From: Planctomycetota bacterium
GTDB lineage: Bacteria; Planctomycetota; Phycisphaerae; UBA1845; CAIVHJ01
Direction: 5' to 3'
Assembly: GCA_022565195.1 (NCBI GenBank)
Contig: JADFJZ010000154.1
Coordinates: forward strand, 1 to 5,314
Length of the DNA stretch: 5,314 bases
In this document: one piece after another, positions 1 through 5,151 of the stretch
Position numbering within the stretch: position 1 is the first letter of the stretch
Layout of the letters: each line of letters starts with the position of its first letter
Made by a program: the position numbers and the translations under genes
The notes under the pieces: model-generated
Databases searched by the model: none
The model's input: the letters and a program-made list of their open reading frames with translations, nothing else
What the model was told of the DNA's origin: nothing

Positions 1-653
1 GTTTGCGTCGGCGACAGGAGGTACGCGTCTTCCGCACCGGGAAATCTCGATTTCAGTTTCGCAAGCACGCCCTCTTCCAGGTTCGCCAGCACAAACGGTG
101 CCTTACCGGTCCCATCGACGTGGTCTGCGGAATCGAGCCCACCATCGTCCTCGGCGCGCTCATTCAGCGCCAGCAGCAAGGGAATCGCCGAGGGGCGCCG
201 ACGAAGCTCCATCTCGGTGTGGCGCACCCGTTCCAGCAACTGGCCGTACTCCGACCGGCCCGCTTCGATCAAGCACAACATTGCCCCCGCACGGACGAGT
301 TCGTCTTCATCGTCGAGGAGTCGTCTCCAGAAGTTGGTTGACAAGTCGGCCCTTCGATTCCTCAGCAGCAAGATTGCTTCGAGCCGAACTGCCGGGGCCG
401 GGTCGTATGAAGCCAGACGTGTCCACGAATCGAAGTGCGCGTCGCCGTCCGCCTCCAGGCCGCGGAGCGCTCGTACGCGGATCTGTGGATCGTCCGCCGT
501 AGCCGCCGACAGCTTCAGCTCGGCGAGGGCCCGTTGGCGGATCTCCCAGGATTGCTGCTCACTGAGCGCCGGCGCACGGCAGCCGCACCACAGCCAGGGG
601 AGGCAAATGATCCATATGGCGCTCCTCAGAATCGCGTTACATGATTCGACCAT
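1..653 (-). CDS. HEAT-repeat protein, probable exported lipoprotein (3' end outside window)
   Basis: The reading frame stays open for 217 codons from the ATG at 653-651 to the left edge, so the C-terminus is missing. The first 25 or so residues look like a signal peptide: a hydrophobic run (residues 11-22, SAIWIICLPWLW) ending in CGC. Cys25 could be lipidated, but the Trp at -3 makes the lipobox non-standard. From about residue 35 to 135 there are three helical-repeat units with the HEAT pattern of Asp/Pro followed by VR or IR and a hydrophobic helix: DPQIRVRALRGL, DPAPAVRLEAILLL and DEDELVRAGAMLCL. HEAT repeats are protein-binding scaffolds; no enzyme motif is visible. The gene follows lnt on the same strand, and its start lies inside a 28-bp duplication next to a palindromic array. 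The Shine-Dalgarno is weak (GAGA about 8 bases upstream). The fold is fairly sure; the lipoprotein status and the role are inference. Confidence 0.75.
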   Translation of the reverse strand, partial: MVESCNAILRSAIWIICLPWLWCGCRAPALSEQQSWEIRQRALAELKLSAATADDPQIRVRALRGLEADGDAHFDSWTRLASYDPAPAVRLEAILLLRNRRADLSTNFWRRLLDDEDELVRAGAMLCLIEAGRSEYGQLLERVRHTEMELRRRPSAIPLLLALNERAEDDGGLDSADHVDGTGKAPFVLANLEEGVLAKLKSRFPGAEDAYLLSPTQ

Positions 654-660
654 TCTGATC
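633..660. repeat. 28-bp direct repeat, copy A
   Basis: This is identical over 28 bases to 850-877 (offset 217); the match ends at 632/849 and 661/878. On the minus strand it carries the start codon (653-651) and first seven codons of the HEAT-repeat gene, with TCAGA just before the ATG. Together with copy B it brackets the palindromic array, so it looks like a duplication made when the array arrived. Confidence 0.9.
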
Positions 661-836
661 TCGCTGGACCGAGAATCCCTTCTCGGTCCGTCGCTGGACC
701 GAGAATCCTTTCTCGGTCCGTCGTCTTGGTGCCGAGAAAGGATTCTCGGCACAGCAGTTATCCCTTCTCGGTCCGCCGTCTTGGTGCCGAGAAAGGATTC
801 TCGGCACAGCAGTGAAAGGATTCTCGGCACAGCAGT
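661..836. repeat. Array of two-type hairpin palindromes (REPIN/MITE-like)
   Basis: Plus-strand order: type I hairpin 666-689 (arms GGACCGAGAA and TTCTCGGTCC, loop TCCC); type I hairpin 696-719 (loop TCCT); type II hairpin 729-752 (arms GTGCCGAGAA and TTCTCGGCAC, loop AGGA); half type I 761-774; type II hairpin 784-807; half type II 815-830. All four intact stems are perfect 10-bp helices. Types I and II differ at two arm positions, each compensated on the other arm, and their loops are complementary, so they lie in opposite orientation. Units 661-690 and 691-720 are tandem copies with one mismatch. Segments 706-758 and 761-813 are a 55-base-period duplication with two mismatches. The linkers are 'cgtcttg' and 'agcagt'. 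Opposed palindromes in short clusters recall REPINs mobilised by RAYT transposases, but no transposase is in the window. Confidence 0.85.
706..813. repeat. 55-base-period tandem duplication inside the array
   Basis: 706-758 and 761-813 match at 51 of 53 positions (differences at 709/764 and 721/776). The second copy therefore starts with only the right half of a type I palindrome, which explains that half copy as a product of the duplication rather than of random decay. Confidence 0.8.
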
Positions 837-849
837 CGCTACGCGGCAG

Positions 850-877
850 CGCGTTACATGATTCGACCATTCTGATC
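850..877. repeat. 28-bp direct repeat, copy B
   Basis: This is the partner of 633-660. It overlaps the last bases of lnt (stop codon TGA at 878-876) and holds an ATG at 870-868 with the same first seven codons as the HEAT-repeat gene. In the inferred state before insertion, this ATG five bases after the lnt stop would have been the HEAT gene's start. Confidence 0.9.
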
Positions 878-2669
878 ATGGTATCGGGTTGGCTGCAGGT
901 GCCGGACGGTTGATGCGCCCTCCGATGAACACGCCCACGCCCGCAACGGCACATAGCACCGCGAACCAGTCTCCCCAACGCGTATAAAGACTCCGCCGGG
1001 AGTCGATACGGACATGGGCTACCTCGTAACCAAAGATGCCGCGGCCCAGGACTGTCCCATTGTCGTTCACCAGATGATGGATTCGGCCATCGGGATCCAC
1101 GAAGCCGCTGCACGCCGTATTCACCGCTCGAGCGATGCCGACCCGATTCTCCACGGCGCGAAAAACGCAAACAGCCAAGTGCTGCGGCACCATCGAGCCG
1201 TGGTTGAACCACCCATCGTTGCTGATACTCAATAGGAAGTCCGCCGGTGGGTGGCCGGTGTTCTGCCCCGGCGGACTCGCAAATTCACGGCTGACGTGGG
1301 GCATGAGATCTTCGAAGCAGATCGGAACGCCGAAGTGATATTCGCGGCCGGAAGAGTCGCGGACATTCCAAATGGAGAACTCCTTTCCCGCCGTGAGCGA
1401 AAATTCGTCTTCGGGCAAACTGAACGGATTGAAGCTGTCCAGCCAGCGATAGACCACGTGCAATCGAGTGTGGCGAAAAGGCGTGTACTCCCCGAACAGG
1501 ACCAACACGACCTTGTCATACCTTCGCGGGTGTGCCTCATGTGGCGTGAAAATGAATGCCGAGTTGAACTTCCGCATGTTGGGATACTCCGCGGCGGGGA
1601 ACTCGATGGAAACCGCGCCGACGACGATCGGGACATCATGCCTGTCGGCTGCCTTTTGAAAGGTCTGCTGGTAGCCGCGAGAGTGTCGCTGAAGCTCTTC
1701 ATAGTACAACGGCCGCGCCGGGAACGTCGATTGGGTGAGGAACTCTTCGTTGAGGCACATCGACCACGGCGTTTCCGGCAAAAGGAATAAATCGGGCTCA
1801 GCGGCGGCAGCCTGCTCCAGCAAATCAAGATAAGCGGCCACCTTGGCCTCCTCGGCCGGGCCGGGCGCATTCGGGTCAACAGAAAGAGGGTAGTCGCCCT
1901 GCAAGACGGCTATTTTAGGGCCATCCGTCATGGTTCGGCGATTCAATTGAATCGCCCCGTACCCGACCGTCACCGCTCCGGTCACCAGCACCATCAGCGC
2001 GGGCCAAAGCAGTCGCCGTGCGTTTCGGTGAGGACTCCGGGATCTCAGTGCGTACACCGCGCAATCCGCGAGAAAGCCGTTGACCATGGCAATCAAGAAC
2101 GACACTGCGAAAGCACCGGCAATGTCGCAGACTTGAATCAGAACGAGCTGCCGGTACACGCCGTGTGACAAATACAGGAACGGAAAAGCCAGAGGCCCAA
2201 GGGCGCGGGCGTACTCGCAGGCCACCCACACGATCGGGACCAACAGGGTCAGTGGCAGCTTCCACCGCAGATACGCCGGGCGCAGCGCCAGGGCGGCCAA
2301 CAAATAAAACACGCCGAAGTAAAACCCCACCGCCGCATAACCCGCGATCGTGATATGCCACAGGTAGACAGTGTTGATCAGGAAGAACGCCACACCCAGC
2401 GCGTAGCTCAGCAGATAGGCCATGCGGCGCCGGCGTGCGGTGACCACAAACAACACCCACGGCGTGAGGCAGACGAAGCTCACAGGCCAGAGGTTGATCG
2501 AGCCCGCCCGCGACCAGTTCATCCCCAGAAAGATCACGGATTGCAGGATCAGCGTCAGAAGCGGAAGGACCAGGAGCCAGCGGCCGAAGCGTGCATTCCA
2601 TTCCGCTCGAATGTTGTGATCAACCGCGACTCCGTTCACGCGCCGACTCCATCGTTTGCCCGCCAGCAT
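876..2669 (-). CDS. lnt: Apolipoprotein N-acyltransferase
   Basis: This inner-membrane enzyme adds the third acyl chain to the N-terminal cysteine of diacylated lipoproteins, using a phospholipid donor through a thioester intermediate. The 597-residue protein has about seven hydrophobic segments in residues 30-243, then a nitrilase-like catalytic domain (about 251-555) and a last membrane helix (about 566-584), which matches the family's eight-helix plan. The Glu-Lys-Cys triad is present: Glu299 in LPETPW, Lys386 in YDK and Cys451 in PICFED. The FGEYTP loop (Glu394) and the SNDGWF motif (484-488) are also there. At 597 residues it is longer than E. coli Lnt (about 512), mainly through an N-terminal extension and loops in the catalytic domain. 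The start is backed by GGAG nine bases upstream. It lies 93 bases after galE on the same strand, and its stop is followed by the duplicated HEAT-gene start. Any acyl-donor preference cannot be read from the sequence. Confidence 0.93.
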   Translation of the reverse strand: MLAGKRWSRRVNGVAVDHNIRAEWNARFGRWLLVLPLLTLILQSVIFLGMNWSRAGSINLWPVSFVCLTPWVLFVVTARRRRMAYLLSYALGVAFFLINTVYLWHITIAGYAAVGFYFGVFYLLAALALRPAYLRWKLPLTLLVPIVWVACEYARALGPLAFPFLYLSHGVYRQLVLIQVCDIAGAFAVSFLIAMVNGFLADCAVYALRSRSPHRNARRLLWPALMVLVTGAVTVGYGAIQLNRRTMTDGPKIAVLQGDYPLSVDPNAPGPAEEAKVAAYLDLLEQAAAAEPDLFLLPETPWSMCLNEEFLTQSTFPARPLYYEELQRHSRGYQQTFQKAADRHDVPIVVGAVSIEFPAAEYPNMRKFNSAFIFTPHEAHPRRYDKVVLVLFGEYTPFRHTRLHVVYRWLDSFNPFSLPEDEFSLTAGKEFSIWNVRDSSGREYHFGVPICFEDLMPHVSREFASPPGQNTGHPPADFLLSISNDGWFNHGSMVPQHLAVCVFRAVENRVGIARAVNTACSGFVDPDGRIHHLVNDNGTVLGRGIFGYEVAHVRIDSRRSLYTRWGDWFAVLCAVAGVGVFIGGRINRPAPAANPIP

Positions 2670-2678
2670 GGCAGCAGG

Positions 2679-2682
2679 CTCC
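2679..2682 (-). promoter_or_regulatory. Ribosome binding site of lnt
   Basis: GGAG on the minus strand, nine bases before the ATG at 2669-2667. It supports the long start over inner methionines such as residue 50, which would remove the first membrane helix. It sits at the edge of the galE-lnt inverted repeat, so folding of that repeat could affect access. Confidence 0.5.
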
Positions 2683-2683
2683 A

Positions 2684-2734
2684 GGCTTCGGGCTTCAGGG
2701 AGTCCGGTTTGGCGTCCTGCTGAAGCCGGAAGCC
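2684..2734. repeat. Inverted repeat between galE and lnt
   Basis: The arms are GGCTTCGGGCTTCAG (2684-2698) and CTGAAGCCGGAAGCC (2720-2734), which pair at 14 of 15 positions around a 21-base spacer. A further related piece, CCTGAAGCCGG, follows at 2740-2750. It falls in the 93-base gap after the galE stop. There is no T tract on either side, so it is a poor classic terminator; it could be an mRNA stability or attenuation element, or a dispersed intergenic repeat. Confidence 0.6.
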
Positions 2735-2762
2735 CGACGCCTGAAGCCGGGGGGCCGATCGG

Positions 2763-3749
2763 TCAGTCTTCATAGCCCTCGGGGTTCTTTTCATGCCACC
2801 GCCACGCGGACGCAATGATGTCCGAAATGTCAGTGACTTCCGGACGCCAGCCGAGCTGTTCTCGAATCAGGCTGTTGTCGGCATAAAGTTCGGGCGGATC
2901 GCCTTCGCGTCGATCCGCTTGCTCGGCGGGAATGGCATGGCCCGAAACGCGACGCGCCGCTTCGATCACTTCGCGCACCGAGTAGCCTTGGCCCGTACCC
3001 ACATTGAACGCCAGCGCTTGACCATCTTGAATGGCCTCCAAAGCCAGCAAGTGCGCCCTCGCCAGATCCTCCACGTGGATATAGTCTCGTACGGCTGTGC
3101 CGTCCGGCGTCGGATAATCAGTGCCGAAGATGAACACTTTCTCGCGCTGGCCCAGCGGCACCTGCAAGACCACTGGAATCAAGTGATACTCTGGATCACG
3201 GTCTTCGCCCAGGGTACCGTCGGACGCTGCCCCGGAGGCATTGAAATACCGCAGTGAGATCGAACCCAGGCCGCCATTTTGGGAGAAATCTCTCAGGGCC
3301 ATCTCCACGGTCCACTTGGTCCGTCCGTAGGGGCTGATCGGCTGTTTCGGCATGTCTTCGGTAATGGGCACGCTCGGGGGCGAGCCGTATACCGCACACG
3401 AGGAACTCCAGACCAGGCGATGTACCTTCTTTCGAATCATCTCGCCGATCAAGTTCAAGCTGCCCAGCACGTTGTTCTCGTAGTATCGTTGCGGCTGCGA
3501 GATCGATTCGTTGACGTTGAGCAGTGCGGCGAAGTGCATCACTCCGTCGATCGCATGATCTTCGAAGGTCTGCCGCAGGCGATCACGATCCAGCAGATCG
3601 CCGCGGATCAATGTGGCGTCGGGCGGGGCGGCGTCGCGATGGCCCTGTTGCAAGTTGTCGTAGACAACGACCTCATGGCCGCGCTCCACGAGAAGCTTGG
3701 CACAGTGACTCCCCACATATCCAGCGCCGCCGGTAACGAGTATTCTCAT
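2763..3749 (-). CDS. galE: UDP-glucose 4-epimerase
   Basis: This cytoplasmic extended short-chain dehydrogenase interconverts UDP-glucose and UDP-galactose with bound NAD, in the Leloir pathway and in surface-glycan precursor supply. At 328 residues it is close to the usual length. The NAD site TGGAGYVGSH (6-15) holds Gly7, Gly10 and Gly13, with Asp31-Asn32 ending strand two. Catalytic Tyr141 and Lys145 lie in YGRTK, after the Ser115-117 cluster in WSSSCAVYG. The substrate signatures YFNASGA (168-174), GTDYPTPDGT followed by RDYIHVEDLA (209-230) and RREGDP (280-285) are all present, as is the typical tail WRWHEKNPEGY. From recalled alignment, the gate position that is Tyr in E. coli and Cys in human GalE falls at Leu288, so activity on N-acetylated sugars is uncertain. 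Its ATG shares one base with the TGA of the upstream small gene, which implies coupled translation. No other galactose-pathway gene is in view, so envelope-glycan supply is the likelier role (inference). Confidence 0.95.
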   Translation of the reverse strand: MRILVTGGAGYVGSHCAKLLVERGHEVVVYDNLQQGHRDAAPPDATLIRGDLLDRDRLRQTFEDHAIDGVMHFAALLNVNESISQPQRYYENNVLGSLNLIGEMIRKKVHRLVWSSSCAVYGSPPSVPITEDMPKQPISPYGRTKWTVEMALRDFSQNGGLGSISLRYFNASGAASDGTLGEDRDPEYHLIPVVLQVPLGQREKVFIFGTDYPTPDGTAVRDYIHVEDLARAHLLALEAIQDGQALAFNVGTGQGYSVREVIEAARRVSGHAIPAEQADRREGDPPELYADNSLIREQLGWRPEVTDISDIIASAWRWHEKNPEGYED

Positions 3750-4054
3750 CAGGCTACGTTTTCCGAAGGATCCAGATCTTCCTGAACCACATCGTCCAGG
3801 GCCGCGATGCTGATCACCGCCGAACGCATCACAAAGAGCCGCTTGCGATTAGTGCGGATGCCGTTGATTTTGGCTTCAAAGACATAGGCTTCCTTTCCCG
3901 CGTGGCCCTCGCGACAATCATGGATGTCCGCGTTCTCGAGCCAGAAGCCCGTCTCGGCCACTTCGTTCAAGATGCCAAGATAGACGGTCGAGCCGGCGGT
4001 ATCCAGAATCACTTGCCGTCCGGAATACGCCTTCAACGTCGCGGTCAGGTCCAT
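3749..4054 (-). CDS. Small conserved-type protein with an LSm-like pattern
   Basis: I do not recognise a named family with certainty. The 101-residue product resembles a small Sm/LSm-type beta barrel. Residues 7-43 carry the Sm1-like pattern (LKAYSGRQVILDT, then VYLGILNEV, then GFWLENADI), and 72-86 the Sm2-like strand pair (RLFVMRSAVISIAAL). Between them lies DIHDCREGH (43-51), a polar stretch with two His and one Cys, and a basic loop NGIRTNRKR. The tail (87-101) is acidic. LSm proteins bind RNA, but no binding residues can be confirmed here. I chose the ATG at 4054 because AAGAGG lies four bases upstream and the fold begins there; the ATG at 4096 would add 14 residues with no good Shine-Dalgarno. 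The TGATG overlap with galE makes it the first gene of that operon. It is probably a real gene; the function is unknown. Confidence 0.7.
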   Translation of the reverse strand: MDLTATLKAYSGRQVILDTAGSTVYLGILNEVAETGFWLENADIHDCREGHAGKEAYVFEAKINGIRTNRKRLFVMRSAVISIAALDDVVQEDLDPSENVA

Positions 4055-4058
4055 GGTG

Positions 4059-4064
4059 CCTCTT
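4059..4064 (-). promoter_or_regulatory. Ribosome binding site deciding the start of the LSm-like gene
   Basis: AAGAGG on the minus strand, four bases before the ATG at 4054-4052, within a longer purine run GAGAAGAGG (4067-4059). The spacing is slightly short if AGG is the core and normal if GAGAAG is. The alternative ATG at 4096 lacks a comparable site. Confidence 0.45.
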
Positions 4065-4089
4065 CTCACGAACAAAGGCCGCTTCGATT

Positions 4090-4104
4090 CCAACATAGTG
4101 TTGG
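4090..4104. promoter_or_regulatory. Operator-like perfect dyad in the divergent gap
   Basis: CCAACA and TGTTGG are separated by TAG: a perfect 6+3+6 palindrome. It lies between the divergent gene starts, just downstream of the candidate promoter of the minus operon, where a bound dimeric repressor could block transcription. Six-base arms can arise by chance, so this is a candidate only. Confidence 0.35.
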
Positions 4105-4119
4105 CCGAGGGCTCCGCCT

Positions 4120-4148
4120 ATGGTATGAACTCGGACCGGCTGAGGCAA
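4120..4148 (-). promoter_or_regulatory. Weak sigma70-like promoter candidate for the LSm-galE operon
   Basis: On the minus strand, TTGCCT (4148-4143) and TACCAT (4125-4120) are separated by 17 bases. Each matches the consensus hexamer at four of six positions. Initiation near 4113 would give a leader of about 60 bases to the ATG at 4054. Such matches are common by chance, and the -35 box overlaps the bulge of the stem-loop at 4137-4171, so both calls need not be true. Confidence 0.25.
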
Positions 4149-4171
4149 TCCCGGCGAACCGGGATCAGCCG
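4137..4171. other. Bulged stem-loop ahead of the plus-strand gene
   Basis: The outer arms are CGGCTG (4137-4142) and CAGCCG (4166-4171). The inner arms are ATCCCGG (4148-4154) and CCGGGAT (4159-4165), closing a four-base loop, CGAA. All 13 pairs are Watson-Crick; the only irregularity is a five-base bulge AGGCA on the left side. It ends ten bases before the ATG at 4182 and could act as a leader element of that gene. On the other strand the loop reads TTCG. No known riboswitch class is recognised and no T tract follows. Confidence 0.55.
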
Positions 4172-4181
4172 ATTACTACTT

Positions 4182-4982
4182 ATGGAGCAATTCTATGACT
4201 GGACCGCCCGAGCTGCGCCGGGAACCGCAATGCAGGGCTTGTCTGGATACTGCGTCATGATCGCGTCTGTAAACTCGTGCCTGTTGGCTGTCGCGGCACC
4301 GCAGTATGTCGTGCTCTCGATGTTGGCCGTCGTCGTCTTCGGTATTTGGATTCGTTCCCGACTCGAAAGGCGCCCGCTGGCCAAGCTGGCACGCGCCCAC
4401 AGCCTCAGCCGACAACGCAACGACGAGAACAGCGTTCTCGATCGCTTTGCCGATCTGGAGTTGCTGCGCCGCGGGCATTGCCGCCAGATTCTCGAAGTGC
4501 TCACGGGCACCTCGCGGGTGCTGACGGGTGCCTCAAAAAATCGCGCGTTGACTTGTTTTCGCTTCCTGACCGAACTGGGCGCCCGAAGCCGCCGCCAATT
4601 GGTGCAGTACGTCGTCATCGCCCTCGAAGTCTCGGGCGAATTGCAAGATGTCCGCATAGGCAGGGATCTGGAGTTGACCACTTCTCTCAGGAAAGCGGCG
4701 CTCATCGACCTGTCCGAACCGCAGCGGTCTGCCTTTTGCTACATGACGCCTGCGGACCAGTCTCACGTCGCCGCCGGCCTGCTGACGGCTTGGCTGGCGG
4801 AGCAGCCGGAGGAATTTGCCTGGCAAGTGACTCCCGGGATCGTCGCCGGATTCGCGCGCTACCCTACTTCTTCCGAGCGGATAACAAAACTCATCGCCGC
4901 AACGATTGATTTGGCTGAAGTGGTCATCGAATCGCCCTCCATCGAAGATCCGGAACACGGCAAATCAAGAACGTTTCAATAG
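4182..4982 (+). CDS. Unrecognised protein with an N-terminal two-helix membrane hairpin
   Basis: I cannot name this family. The 266-residue product has two hydrophobic segments near its start, about residues 24-39 (YCVMIASVNSC region) and 42-57 (YVVLSMLAVVVFGIWI), with only a few residues between them. A strongly basic stretch (RSRLERRPLAKLARAHSLSRQR, split here as residues 58-69 and 70-79) follows, so the remaining 200 or so residues are probably cytoplasmic. That part is mixed helical, without zinc, nucleotide-binding or catalytic motifs I can identify. Codon use, with G or C in most third positions, matches the neighbours, so it is likely a true gene. The start is uncertain: in-frame ATGs lie at 4053, 4125, 4182 and 4230, none with a strong Shine-Dalgarno except a possible GGGA before 4230. 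I prefer 4182 because it avoids overlap with the divergent LSm-like gene and leaves the stem-loop at 4137-4171 non-coding. Confidence 0.6.
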   Translation: MEQFYDWTARAAPGTAMQGLSGYCVMIASVNSCLLAVAAPQYVVLSMLAVVVFGIWIRSRLERRPLAKLARAHSLSRQRNDENSVLDRFADLELLRRGHCRQILEVLTGTSRVLTGASKNRALTCFRFLTELGARSRRQLVQYVVIALEVSGELQDVRIGRDLELTTSLRKAALIDLSEPQRSAFCYMTPADQSHVAAGLLTAWLAEQPEEFAWQVTPGIVAGFARYPTSSERITKLIAATIDLAEVVIESPSIEDPEHGKSRTFQ

Positions 4983-4999
4983 CGAGCCAGACCAGGAGC

Positions 5000-5017
5000 C
5001 GCAGGCTTCAGCCTGCG
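5000..5017. repeat. Short palindromic hairpin after the two-helix protein gene
   Basis: CGCAGGC and GCCTGCG pair perfectly around TTCA (an extra T-A pair is possible). It begins 17 bases after the stop codon at 4980-4982. There is no T tract, so it could be a weak or factor-assisted terminator, or a dispersed intergenic palindrome; its CAGGCTTCAG core resembles the galE-lnt repeat. The rest of the 169-base gap (4983-5151) shows only a weak GGCCAA/TTGGCC pair at 5033-5053 and no clear promoter. Confidence 0.5.
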
Positions 5018-5151
5018 CGAGGTCACGAACAGGGCCAAAGACTACCCTTGGCCAGAGCGCCCTGACCGCGTGGCATGGGCATCCGCGAATCTGGGCCAAG
5101 GATATCGTCCGGCTGTATCCCGGCGGCGATCGGGTTTAGCATGTACGCGTG

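Larger units (their letters stand above)
637..870 (-). other. 77-codon ORF running through the palindromic array (probably fortuitous or a decayed gene start)
   Basis: It starts at the ATG in repeat copy B (870-868), five bases after the lnt stop, and ends at TAA 639-637 in copy A. Its first seven residues (MVESCNA) equal those of the HEAT-repeat protein. The rest is encoded by the palindromic units and is repetitive: RRTEKGFSVQ occurs twice in tandem and CCAENPF twice. It looks like the old start of the HEAT gene now reading into inserted DNA. Translation ending here would stop 14 bases downstream of the A of the working HEAT ATG, which could allow coupled re-initiation. There is no evidence of a functional product; I list it because no stop interrupts the array in this frame. 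Confidence 0.25.

Noticed and set aside
661..836. CRISPR-like array
   Set aside because: The repeats are palindromes placed almost end to end, with linkers of only a few bases that are themselves repeated. There are no unique spacers of regular length and no cas genes.
217..861. Plus-strand reading frame of 214 codons across the left region and the array
   Set aside because: It runs antisense to the HEAT-repeat frame, which has a signal peptide and clear repeats. Its product is low in complexity and copies the palindromes.
1229..1879. Long second frame on the minus strand inside lnt, and an opposite-strand frame at 1251-1790
   Set aside because: Both overlap the nitrilase domain with its complete Glu-Lys-Cys triad. 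Their products are rich in Arg, Ser and Pro, as expected of out-of-frame reading in GC-rich DNA.
4148..4165. tRNA T-arm or TTCG-type terminator on the minus strand
   Set aside because: The loop has four bases, not seven, there is no acceptor or anticodon arm nearby, and no T tract follows the stem.
4053..4181. Earlier starts (4053 or 4125) for the two-helix protein
   Set aside because: They would overlap the start of the divergent gene or run through the strong stem-loop, and they have no good ribosome site. They are not excluded.
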